Source: DAOMOP01 sp035444405 (GTDB lineage: Bacteria; Pseudomonadota; Gammaproteobacteria; Burkholderiales; Rhodocyclaceae). Taken from it: a stretch of DNA of 15,577 nucleotides. The position numbers and the translations under genes were made by a program. Positions 7,745 to 14,489 of this stretch are shown one piece after another. Each line of letters starts with the position of its first letter. The stretch's first letter is position 1. Below the pieces are notes generated by a model. It saw nothing but the letters and a program-made list of their open reading frames with translations, made no database searches and had not been told where the DNA came from. The stretch spans positions 1 to 15,577 of the forward strand of contig DAOMOP010000085.1 of the NCBI GenBank assembly GCA_035444405.1, written 5' to 3'.

Positions 7745-7774
7745 CGTCTCCTGTCTTATATAAGACATAAGACG
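7745..7774. promoter_or_regulatory. Palindromic operator between the GntR gene and mdh
   Basis: The core TGTCTTATATAAGACA (7752-7767) is a perfect 16-bp palindrome. Outer arms CGTCT (7745-7749) and AGACG (7770-7774) are also symmetric about the same centre, giving a 30-bp element with only two mismatched pairs. An extra direct half-copy ATAAGAC (7767-7773) follows the core. The element ends 4 bp before the predicted mdh -35 box and lies upstream of the divergent regulator. GntR proteins bind as dimers to such short AT-centred palindromes, so autoregulation plus mdh control is the simplest reading (inference). Confidence 0.75.
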
Positions 7775-7778
7775 AGGT

Positions 7779-7807
7779 TTGACAGACGCCGCGCTTGCTT
7801 CTAACAT
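7779..7807 (+). promoter_or_regulatory. mdh promoter (sigma70-like)
   Basis: TTGACA (7779-7784, consensus -35), a 17-nt spacer, then TAACAT (7802-7807, four of six matches to the -10 consensus). Transcription would start near 7814, giving a leader of about 120 nt before the mdh ATG. The palindromic operator ends 4 bp upstream, so a bound regulator could touch RNA polymerase. Confidence 0.65.
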
Positions 7808-7899
7808 CTTGCGGCCCCGGCCATCCGTTCCGGACCGCCAGGCAGGCGCAGCGACAGGCCCCTGACGCCGCACTGCCGCAAGGGTCATTCCAATCGATT

Positions 7900-7909
7900 C
7901 AGACGTCTG
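7900..7909. repeat. Short palindrome in the mdh leader
   Basis: CAGACGTCTG, a perfect 10-bp palindrome 26 nt before the mdh ATG. It combines the AGACG and CGTCT arms seen in the upstream operator, so it may be a second binding site within the transcribed leader. It could equally be chance. Confidence 0.4.
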
Positions 7910-7935
7910 TTTGTCGCTTTTGAGGGAGTATTCAC

Positions 7936-8928
7936 ATGAGCAAGCCCCCCGTACGCGTTGCCGTGACCGGTGCAGCCGGCCAGATCGGTTATAGCCTGCT
8001 GTTCCGCATCGCCAGCGGCGAAATGCTCGGCAAGGACCAGCCGGTCATCCTGCAACTGCTCGACCTGCCGCAGGCTCAAAAGGCCGTCAAGGGCGTGATG
8101 ATGGAGCTGGAAGACTGCGCCTTTCCCTTGCTGGCCGACATGATCGCGACCGACGACCCGAACGTCGCGTTCAAGAACGCGCAGGTCGCCCTGCTGGTCG
8201 GCGCCCGCCCGCGTGGCCCGGGCATGGAGCGCAAGGATCTGCTGACCGAGAACGCCAAGATCTTCACCGTTCAGGGCGCCGCGATCGGCCAGCACGCCGA
8301 TCCCGACTGCAAGGTTCTGGTGGTCGGCAACCCGTGCAACACCAACGCCTACATCGCGATGAAGACGGCGGAGAAGTACGGTCGCGTCAAGGCGCGCAAC
8401 TTCACCGGCATGCTGCGCCTGGATCACAACCGTGCCCTGTCGCAGCTGGCTGCCAAGTCCGGCCGTGCCGTGTCGAGCCTGAAGAAGCTGGTCGTGTGGG
8501 GCAACCACTCGCCCACGATGTACGCCGACTACCGCTTCGTCACGTCGAACGGCGACAACGTCAAGGCCCTGATCAACGACGACGCGTGGAACCGCGACAC
8601 CTTCCTGCCGACCGTGGGCAAGCGCGGCGCGGCGATCATCGAGGCGCGCGGCCTGTCGTCTGCCGCATCGGCGGCCAACGCCGCGATCGACCACGTCCGC
8701 GACTGGTGCCTGGGCTCGAACGGTGAATGGGTGACGATGGGCGTGCCGTCCGACGGCTCCTACGACATCCCCGAAGGCATCATCTATGGCTTCCCGTGCG
8801 TGACCGAGAACGGCGAGTACAAGATCGTGCAGGGGCTCGACATCGACGCGTTCTCGCGCGAGCGCATGACCAACACCCTCAACGAGCTGCTCGAGGAACG
8901 CGACGGCGTGAAGGATCTGCTCGGCTGA
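7936..8928 (+). CDS. mdh: Malate dehydrogenase (NAD-dependent, MDH type 2)
   Basis: Interconverts malate and oxaloacetate with NAD in the TCA cycle. The product is 330 aa, normal for the type 2 (cytosolic-like) subfamily common in betaproteobacteria. The Rossmann motif is VTGAAGQIGYSL (10-21). The mobile loop GARPRGPGMERKDLL (89-103) carries the substrate arginines Arg93 and Arg99. NPCNTNA (132-138) follows. The catalytic relay is RLDHNRA (Asp163, Arg166) with His191 in WGNHSPT. Start ATG 7936 has AGGGAG 7 nt upstream. It has its own promoter and terminator, so it is probably monocistronic. It diverges from the GntR/sdh/gltA group. Confidence 0.98.
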   Translation: MSKPPVRVAVTGAAGQIGYSLLFRIASGEMLGKDQPVILQLLDLPQAQKAVKGVMMELEDCAFPLLADMIATDDPNVAFKNAQVALLVGARPRGPGMERKDLLTENAKIFTVQGAAIGQHADPDCKVLVVGNPCNTNAYIAMKTAEKYGRVKARNFTGMLRLDHNRALSQLAAKSGRAVSSLKKLVVWGNHSPTMYADYRFVTSNGDNVKALINDDAWNRDTFLPTVGKRGAAIIEARGLSSAASAANAAIDHVRDWCLGSNGEWVTMGVPSDGSYDIPEGIIYGFPCVTENGEYKIVQGLDIDAFSRERMTNTLNELLEERDGVKDLLG

Positions 8929-8949
8929 CGCAGGCCCGCCGCATGTCCG

Positions 8950-8984
8950 GGAGCGCACGGCGGAAGCGGTGCGCTCCTTCTTTT
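8950..8984 (+). terminator. Intrinsic terminator after mdh
   Basis: GGAGCGCAC (8950-8958) pairs perfectly with GTGCGCTCC (8969-8977) across a 10-nt loop, followed by TTCTTTTC (8978-8985). It starts 21 nt after the mdh stop codon. It would separate mdh from the lyase-like gene that begins 29 nt later. Confidence 0.85.
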
Positions 8985-9013
8985 CGTGACACCGTCGAAG
9001 TGCGAGGTCCGCC

Positions 9014-10012
9014 ATGAGCGCCGCCCCTCATCCCCGCGACGTCCTGTTCGAAGGCGAGAAGCCGTTTCCCATGTTGCCGGCGGTAGACCATTACGCCGGC
9101 TCGGAAAAGCTGATTCGCAAGGCGCTTGCCCTGCAGCACGAGCTCGGCCCGGTTTTCGACGTCACCTGCGACTGCGAAGACGGCGCGCCCACCGGTGCCG
9201 AATCCGAGCACGCCCGCATGGTGGCCGAGCTCGTCGTCTCGGCGGACAACCGCTTCGGACGCGTCGGCGCACGCATCCACGACGTCACCCACGATCACTG
9301 GCAGCAGGATCTGGAGATTCTCGTCGCCGGCTGCGGCCGACAACTGGCTTTCCTGACTCTCCCGAAGGTACGGGGCGTAGCCGACGCACGTGAGCAGATC
9401 GACACACTGCGCCGCCTGGAAGCCGAGCATGGGCTCGAGCGCCGCACCCCGGTTCACGTGCTGATCGAGACACACGGCGCCTTGCACGAAGTCTGGCAGA
9501 TCGCCGCGCTCGAGGGCGTCGAGTCACTCGACTTCGGGCTGATGGATTTCGTCTCCGCGCATCACGGCGCGATCCCGGCCGCGGCAATGACGAGCCCCGG
9601 TCAGTTCGAACATCCGCTCGTCATACGCGCCAAGGCCGAAATCGCCGCCGCCGCGCTTGGCAACGGCGTCGTGCCGTCGCACAACGTCACCACCGAGCTC
9701 AGAGACCTTGCCCACATTCGCAACGACGCCGAGCGCGCACGGCGAGAATTCGGCTATCTGCGCATGTGGAGCATCCATCCGAACCAGATCCGTCCGATCG
9801 TCGCGGCGATGCAACCGGATTTCTCCGAGGTCGCCGCAGCGGGCGAGATCCTCGCGGTGGCGCAGGATCGAGCCTGGGGACCGATCCAGCACGCCGGACG
9901 CCTGCACGATCGTGCGTCCTACCGTTACTACTGGGAACTGCTTTGCCGCGCCCACGCAACAGGAATGACCCTGCCGGCGGAGGCGATGCACCGTTTTTTC
10001 ACCGCGGCCTGA
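9014..10012 (+). CDS. CitE/HpcH-HpaI family CoA-ester lyase-like protein
   Basis: TIM-barrel protein of 332 aa in the citrate lyase beta subunit / malyl-CoA lyase superfamily. Such enzymes use Mg2+ to cleave or form carbon-carbon bonds in malyl-CoA, citramalyl-CoA or related esters. Visible features are CDCEDGAP (52-59, the family's acidic strand), GARIHD (85-90), LPKVR (116-120), IETHGAL with Glu152, and FGLMDFVSAHHG with Asp178. The last two fit the usual Mg ligands. SIHPNQI (253-259) is typical of the C-terminal part. The standard N-terminal RSxLxxP segment is replaced by DVLFEGEKPFPMLP, so this is not an ordinary CitE, and no CitD/CitF partner is nearby. The start ATG has GAGGT 6 nt upstream. 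The exact substrate is unknown. Its place next to mdh suggests malate- or glyoxylate-related chemistry (inference). Confidence 0.8.
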   Translation: MSAAPHPRDVLFEGEKPFPMLPAVDHYAGSEKLIRKALALQHELGPVFDVTCDCEDGAPTGAESEHARMVAELVVSADNRFGRVGARIHDVTHDHWQQDLEILVAGCGRQLAFLTLPKVRGVADAREQIDTLRRLEAEHGLERRTPVHVLIETHGALHEVWQIAALEGVESLDFGLMDFVSAHHGAIPAAAMTSPGQFEHPLVIRAKAEIAAAALGNGVVPSHNVTTELRDLAHIRNDAERARREFGYLRMWSIHPNQIRPIVAAMQPDFSEVAAAGEILAVAQDRAWGPIQHAGRLHDRASYRYYWELLCRAHATGMTLPAEAMHRFFTAA

Positions 10013-10093
10013 GCCGCCACCGATCCGAGAGCCGGGCGGCGCACGATCGGCGTACTCCGACGCCTGGCGGGTGCGGTAACTCTTTGCAACGAC

Positions 10094-10312
10094 TTATTTG
10101 TGGCGGAAGCGGATGCGCGCCTTGGTGAGGTCATAGGGCGACAGCTCGACGCTGACGCGGTCGCCGGCGAGCACGCGAATCCGGTGCTTGCGCATCTTGC
10201 CCGAAGCGTAGGCCGCTACCTCGACGCCGTTCTCGAGCGTCACCTTGAAGCGCGTATCGGGCAGGACCTCGTTGACGACCCCTTCCATTTCCAGCAGTTC
10301 TTCCTTCGCCAT
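10094..10312 (-). CDS. infA: Translation initiation factor IF-1 (second-copy type)
   Basis: S1/OB-fold protein of 72 aa, exactly the normal IF-1 length, that binds the ribosomal A site during initiation. Motifs are EMEGVVNEVLPDTRFKVTLE (residues 8-27), SGKMRKHRIRVLAGDRV (38-54) and SPYDLTKARIRFRHK (58-72). Start ATG 10312 with GGAG 9 nt upstream. An in-frame start ten codons earlier lies in the leader and is unlikely. From memory, many betaproteobacteria carry one infA in the ribosomal protein operon and a second divergent copy elsewhere. This sequence (MAKEELLEMEG...) and location fit the second type. It stands alone, convergent with the lyase-like gene. Confidence 0.93.
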   Translation of the reverse strand: MAKEELLEMEGVVNEVLPDTRFKVTLENGVEVAAYASGKMRKHRIRVLAGDRVSVELSPYDLTKARIRFRHK

Positions 10313-10386
10313 AGACAGATTCTCCAAATTTTTCCGACGCACGAAGTTGCGCCGAAGGTGAGCTCGCAGCCGCCGAGAGACGGTTC

Positions 10387-10423
10387 GACGCCCTCATTGC
10401 CCTGGCGTGCGGGGATGGGCGTC
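10387..10423. repeat. Inverted repeat in the infA upstream region
   Basis: GACGCCC (10387-10393) and GGGCGTC (10417-10423) form a 7-bp stem around 23 nt. Inside, CCC and GGG could extend the pairing. No T-run follows on either strand, so it is not an obvious terminator. It could be a leader RNA element. Confidence 0.4.
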
Positions 10424-10665
10424 GGTCGCTGAGTTTCGGCCCAGGTCAGGCCGACTTCGCGGACTCGGGCCGCGAGGCATTGACGCGCAGGGGAAACGCG
10501 GAGCTCGCGACGTCCGACTGCGCACGATGGCGGTTTCGCGCCGGCAGCCACCTGCCCGACGCACCAACGAATGAGGGTGCTCCGAAGCGGATCCACGGCC
10601 ACGCATGCCTGACCGGCCCGGATGATCGCCCAAAACGGCGCGAGCGCCGCGCGCTGTACGGACTT

Positions 10666-10688
10666 GCATCTGCAAGCAATGCAGATGC
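10666..10688. repeat. Perfect 8-bp inverted repeat
   Basis: GCATCTGC (10666-10673) and GCAGATGC (10681-10688) with a 7-nt loop AAGCAAT. It lies 35-60 nt downstream of the minus-strand TATAAT box, so it would fall near the 5' end of any infA leader transcript. On the plus strand a T5 run (10707-10711) lies 18 nt further on, too far for a standard terminator. Confidence 0.5.
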
Positions 10689-10722
10689 CGCGCCACTGCT
10701 CCCGCCTTTTTCGTAAGAGCTC

Positions 10723-10728
10723 ATTATA
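10723..10728 (-). promoter_or_regulatory. Candidate -10 box for a long infA leader
   Basis: TATAAT on the minus strand, preceded by CGTG. The region 16-18 nt upstream does not resemble TTGACA. Low confidence as a promoter on its own. It is the best minus-strand candidate in the gap. Confidence 0.35.
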
Positions 10729-10823
10729 CACGAGTTGGCACATCCCTTGCCGGCTTCATTTCGCAGTGCAACATCCGGACCACGCGCAGGCGACGCAGTT
10801 CGACCAGACCTTCACCGATTCCC

Positions 10824-10829
10824 TATAAT
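10824..10829 (+). promoter_or_regulatory. -10 box of the cyclase gene, consistent with a leaderless mRNA
   Basis: Perfect TATAAT ending 6 nt before the ATG at 10836, which would put the transcription start at or beside the A of the start codon. There is no Shine-Dalgarno (the six bases between are TCGCGC). The -35 is weak (TTCGAC at 10799-10804 with 19-nt spacing). Confidence 0.55.
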
Positions 10830-10835
10830 TCGCGC

Positions 10836-11726
10836 ATGACCGTCACATCCGCTGCGCCGCGCGAATACACCGTCCTGTTTGCCGATCTCGTCGGCAGCAC
10901 GCAGCTCTACGAGCGGGTGGGGGACAGCTCGGCCTTCGAACTGGTCGACCGGTGCCTCAGGCAGATTCGCAGCGAGATCGAGCAACGCCGCGGCACCGTC
11001 ATCAAGCACACCGGCGACGGCCTGATGGCGATTTTCGACGACCCCGACTGTGCGGCCGGTGCGACAGTCGCGATGCACCTGCGTCTGCGTGAGTCGTCGT
11101 TGCATTCGCAGCGGCTCGGTGTTCGCGTCGGTTTTCACTCCGGCCCGGTCATCGTCAGCGGCAGCGATGTTTTCGGCGAAACGGTCAATTTCGCGTCGCG
11201 ACTGGCCGAGCTGGCCGCGCCGGGCCGCGCGCTGACGACGGCCGACAGCTGGCGCCGGCTGAGCGACGACTGGCGCCGGCAACTGCACGAGGTCGTGCCG
11301 CGCGTGCCGCGCGGCGCCTCGCGGCCGCTGCAGCTCTTCGAGCTGCGGTGCGAGTCGATCGGAGACGTCACCGTGCTGCAGGACGGGCGTGCCGCGGGCG
11401 AGGCCGATCACGAGCTGAAGCTGTACCTGAACCAGCAGACGCTCGTCGTCAATGCGGCTCGACCGGTCGCCCGATTGGGGCGCGACCCGGCCGCCGACCT
11501 GCGGGTGGTCGACACCCGCACTTCGCGCCAGCACGCTCAGATCGAGCTGCGCGGCGACAAGTTCGTGCTCATCGATCGCAGCACCAACGGCACCTTCGTC
11601 GCCATCGACGGCGAGAAGGAGTTCATGTTGTCACGCGAAGAGGCGGTGTTCCACGGCCAGGGGCACATCGCGCTGGGCAGCAGCTGCACCGACAACCCGT
11701 TCGCGATCAGCTTCGTGTGCGTCTGA
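10836..11726 (+). CDS. Class III adenylate cyclase with C-terminal FHA domain
   Basis: Predicted soluble enzyme (296 aa, no signal peptide or membrane segment) that makes cAMP from ATP. The cyclase domain spans about residues 9-170. All canonical class III positions are present with the spacing of mycobacterial Rv1625c: metal-binding Asp17 (FADLVGST) and Asp61 (HTGDG), adenine-selecting Lys57 and Asp111, and transition-state Asn118 and Arg122 (VNFASRL). Lys plus Asp at the base-selecting sites favours ATP over GTP. An FHA domain follows (about 190-290) with Gly215-Arg216, Ser230-Arg231-x-His233 and Asn251-Gly252, the residues that bind phosphothreonine. Activity may therefore be tuned by a phosphorylated partner (inference). 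The start is well constrained because the cyclase fold begins at residue 10 and the next Met is residue 64. The next gene starts 36 nt downstream on the same strand. Confidence 0.92.
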   Translation: MTVTSAAPREYTVLFADLVGSTQLYERVGDSSAFELVDRCLRQIRSEIEQRRGTVIKHTGDGLMAIFDDPDCAAGATVAMHLRLRESSLHSQRLGVRVGFHSGPVIVSGSDVFGETVNFASRLAELAAPGRALTTADSWRRLSDDWRRQLHEVVPRVPRGASRPLQLFELRCESIGDVTVLQDGRAAGEADHELKLYLNQQTLVVNAARPVARLGRDPAADLRVVDTRTSRQHAQIELRGDKFVLIDRSTNGTFVAIDGEKEFMLSREEAVFHGQGHIALGSSCTDNPFAISFVCV

Positions 11727-11762
11727 GCATGCGCGACCTGTCATGACCCAGGAGTGAGTCCG

Positions 11763-14375
11763 TTGCCGAGCCTGTCATCCCCCGTCTGCGAAACCCGACG
11801 CGCTCCCGAGCGCGATGTCCAGGCCGGCGTAGTCGAGCTCGCGCGTTACGCGCAGCAGGCGCTCGGCACTGCAAGCGCCGAGGTGACCGTCGCCCACATC
11901 GTGCACCCGCCCATCCTCGAATGCTCTCCGGACCTGCCTCTTCACGAGGCGGCCCGACGCATGACCGAGGCGCGCGTGAGCTCGATCGTCGTCGTGGCGG
12001 ACGACGCCGTGGTCGGCATCTGGACCGAGCGCGATGCCCTGACCGTCGACTTCCAGGATGCGGGCAGCTTTCACCGCCCCATCCACGAAGTGATGAGCAC
12101 CCCGGTGCGCACCGTGCATCGCAACGTCACGCTGCACGAACTGGCGGTCCGTTTCCGCGACGAGCACGTGCGCCACTACCTGGTCGTCGACGACGACAGT
12201 CGCCGCTGCGGCGTCGTCTCGCAGACCGACGTCGTGCTCAACCAGGGCATCGAACATTACCTGCGCCTGCGCAAGGTCGACTCCGTGATCAAGGAGGGCC
12301 TGCAGCCGCTGGCCCACGATGCGCCGCTGAGCGAGGCCAGTCGCCGCATGCGCGAGGGCGCGGCCGACGCGCTGGCCATCGCCTATCCCGACAACGAATT
12401 CGGTATCCTCACCGAGCGCGACCTGACCCGGCTGGTGGCCGGCTGCGCGGGCAACCGCCCGGTCGGCGAGCTCGCCAGCCGGCCGCTGCTGACGGTCGAC
12501 GAGAATGCCAGCCTGTATCACGTGCGCGGCCTGCTCGTCGATCACGGCGTGCGCCACATCGGCGTGCGGCGCCAGGACGGCACGCTCGCCGATCTGATCG
12601 GCTTCAGCGACATCCTGAGCGGGATGGAGCTCGTCTACGTCCACGAGCTCCAGCACGCCCTGCGCGAGCGCGACAAGGCGCTCAACACCTCGCAGCGCAA
12701 CCTGCACCTGGCCGAGCGCGTCATCGAAAGCTCGCTGGAAGGCATACTCATCACCGACGAACATTCACGGATCATTTCGGTCAATCCTGCCTTCACGCGC
12801 CTGACCGGCTACCGCCTCGATGAAGTCGCCGGCCGCGACCCTTCGCTGCTGAGCTCCGGACGCCACGACAAGGCCTTCTATGCGCAGATGTGGTCGTCGC
12901 TGCGCGAGCATGGCCACTGGCAGGGCGAGGTGTGGAATCGCCGCAAGAACGGCGAGATCTACCCGGAGCTGCTGACCATCACCGCGATCACCGATCGCGA
13001 CGGGCGGCTGACCAATTATGCGGCGCTGTTCAGCGACATCAGCCAGATCAAGGAAAGCGAGGCGCGCATCCGCCACCTCGCCTACTACGATCCGCTCACG
13101 GGCCTGCCGAACCGGCGTCTGCTCGAGGACCGGCTCGAAGTGGCGATCGCGCATGCCCACCGCAGCAAGACACGCGCGGCGGTCATGTTCATCGACCTGG
13201 ACCGCTTCAAGCGCATCAACGACAGCCTCGGCCACCAGGTCGGCGACCGGCTGCTGGTCGAGATCGCACGGCGGCTGCGCGAGTGCCTGCGCGAGGACGA
13301 CACCGTCGCACGCATGGGGGGCGACGAATTCCTCGTCGTCCTGAGCGAGCTCGGCGCACCCGACGCGGCCGCGCACACGGCCAATCGCGTGATCGCGTCG
13401 CTGCGCCAGCCGGTGCGCATCGACGAGCGCGAGCTGGTCGTCACAACCAGCATCGGCATCAGCATCTATCCGGAAGACGGCGAGAACGCCGAAACCCTGA
13501 TCAAGAACGCCGACGTTGCGATGTATCGCGCCAAGGACGAAGGGCGCAACAGCTTCCAGCTCTACCAGCCTGCGATGAATGCGCGCTCGGTCGAACACCT
13601 CGCGCTCGAGTCGGCGCTGCACCGCGCGCTGTCGCGCGACGAGCTGGTGGTCCACTATCAACCCGTGGTGTCGGCCAGCGACGGCCGTGTGGTTGCGGCC
13701 GAAGCCCTGCTGCGCTGGCGGCATCCCGATCTCGGCCTGGTCGCCCCGGCCGATTTCATCCCGCTCGCGGAGGAGACCGGCCTCATCGTGCCGATCGGCG
13801 AGTGGGTATTGCGCACCGTGTGCGCCCAGCAGCGCCGGTGGCACGATCGCGCCGCGGCGCCGCTGCGCATGCTCGTCAATATCTCCGCGCGGCAGTTCCG
13901 TCACGACGGCTTCGTCGGCATGATCGGACGCGTCGTCGCCGAATCCGGCATCTCGCCCGATCTGCTCACGCTGGAGCTCACCGAGACCATGCTGATGGAC
14001 GACAACGAGCGCAACGTGCACCTGCTCGAAGACCTTCGCCGGCTCGGCGTACGGCTCGCGCTCGACGATTTCGGTACCGGCTACTCGTCGCTCGCCTACC
14101 TGAAGCGCTTCCCGATCGACGAGCTGAAGATCGACCGCCTGTTCATCCGCGACATCGACCGCAACGCGCACGACAGCGCCCTCGCGGGCGCGATCATCCT
14201 GCTCGCCCACAGCCTGGGTCTGAGAGTCGTCGCCGAAGGGGTCGAGAAGCCGGCGCAGGCCGCACTGCTCGCCGCGCACGGCTGCGACCTGCTGCAGGGC
14301 TTTCACTTCGCCGCCGCGACCCCGGCCGACGATTTTCCGTTCGTGGTGACGCCGCCGCAGCCGAAGATCGGCTGA
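11763..14375 (+). CDS. Four-CBS, PAS, GGDEF, EAL protein (c-di-GMP cyclase/phosphodiesterase)
   Basis: Predicted cytoplasmic signalling protein of 870 aa. I chose TTG 11763 because AGGAG lies 8 nt upstream. GTG 11754 (873 aa) is the alternative but overlaps that site. Order from the TTG start: four CBS domains (about 41-102, 105-162, 172-227, 232-287; two Bateman modules), a short helical linker, PAS (about 315-432), GGDEF (about 434-600) and EAL (about 610-860). The GGDEF motif at 519-523 is intact, and an RxxD inhibitory site (REDD, 510-513) sits five residues before it, so diguanylate cyclase activity with product inhibition is plausible. EAL residues Glu647, Asn706, Glu738, Asp768-Asp769, Lys789, Glu825 and Gln845 are all present, so c-di-GMP hydrolysis is also plausible. 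CBS pairs usually bind adenine nucleotides. It lies 36 nt behind the adenylate cyclase, probably in one operon. Confidence 0.93.
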   Translation: MPSLSSPVCETRRAPERDVQAGVVELARYAQQALGTASAEVTVAHIVHPPILECSPDLPLHEAARRMTEARVSSIVVVADDAVVGIWTERDALTVDFQDAGSFHRPIHEVMSTPVRTVHRNVTLHELAVRFRDEHVRHYLVVDDDSRRCGVVSQTDVVLNQGIEHYLRLRKVDSVIKEGLQPLAHDAPLSEASRRMREGAADALAIAYPDNEFGILTERDLTRLVAGCAGNRPVGELASRPLLTVDENASLYHVRGLLVDHGVRHIGVRRQDGTLADLIGFSDILSGMELVYVHELQHALRERDKALNTSQRNLHLAERVIESSLEGILITDEHSRIISVNPAFTRLTGYRLDEVAGRDPSLLSSGRHDKAFYAQMWSSLREHGHWQGEVWNRRKNGEIYPELLTITAITDRDGRLTNYAALFSDISQIKESEARIRHLAYYDPLTGLPNRRLLEDRLEVAIAHAHRSKTRAAVMFIDLDRFKRINDSLGHQVGDRLLVEIARRLRECLREDDTVARMGGDEFLVVLSELGAPDAAAHTANRVIASLRQPVRIDERELVVTTSIGISIYPEDGENAETLIKNADVAMYRAKDEGRNSFQLYQPAMNARSVEHLALESALHRALSRDELVVHYQPVVSASDGRVVAAEALLRWRHPDLGLVAPADFIPLAEETGLIVPIGEWVLRTVCAQQRRWHDRAAAPLRMLVNISARQFRHDGFVGMIGRVVAESGISPDLLTLELTETMLMDDNERNVHLLEDLRRLGVRLALDDFGTGYSSLAYLKRFPIDELKIDRLFIRDIDRNAHDSALAGAIILLAHSLGLRVVAEGVEKPAQAALLAAHGCDLLQGFHFAAATPADDFPFVVTPPQPKIG

Positions 14376-14398
14376 CAAGGCCGCTACGACCGGATTCC

Positions 14399-14446
14399 CA
14401 CATTGGAGACGCCCCCGCCGGCTTCCCGGCGGGGGCGTCGAATGTG
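14399..14446. terminator. Strong hairpin between convergent genes
   Basis: GACGCCCCCGCCGG (14408-14421) pairs perfectly with CCGGCGGGGGCGTC (14426-14439) around the loop CTTC. An outer stem CACATT (14399-14404) with AATGTG (14441-14446) adds six pairs across a small internal loop. No T-run follows on either strand. It sits 23 nt after the GGDEF/EAL stop and 43 nt after the acnB stop, so it probably ends or protects both transcripts. Confidence 0.65.
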
Positions 14447-14489
14447 ACGCGGGCGACCCGACCCGATGGCCGGCCACCCGCTGCGAGGC

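Larger units (their letters stand above)
10313..10835. other. Non-coding stretch between infA and the adenylate cyclase gene
   Basis: About 520 bp without a credible gene. Short open frames exist on both strands but show no family resemblance. A 92-codon minus-strand frame (10724-10446) begins almost on top of a TATAAT box and has no ribosome binding site. The stretch holds two inverted repeats (10387-10423 and 10666-10688), a minus-strand TATAAT (10723-10728) and a plus-strand TATAAT (10824-10829). If the minus-strand box is a promoter, infA would have a leader of about 400 nt. Confidence 0.6.

Noticed and set aside
10020..10050. CCGATC ... GATCGG inverted repeat between the lyase-like gene and infA
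   Set aside because: Only a 6-bp stem with a 19-nt loop and no T-run on either side; too weak to call a terminator.
10382..10394. GGTTCGACGCC resembling a tRNA T-arm
   Set aside because: The flanks do not form a 5-bp T-stem, and no acceptor, D or anticodon arm can be placed around it.
10446..10724. 92-codon minus-strand frame upstream of infA
   Set aside because: Composition is Ser/Arg/Ala-rich without motifs, there is no ribosome binding site, and its ATG overlaps a TATAAT sequence.
12765..14477. Long minus-strand open frame opposite the GGDEF/EAL gene
   Set aside because: The plus strand encodes all GGDEF and EAL motifs. The antisense frame has no recognisable domain.
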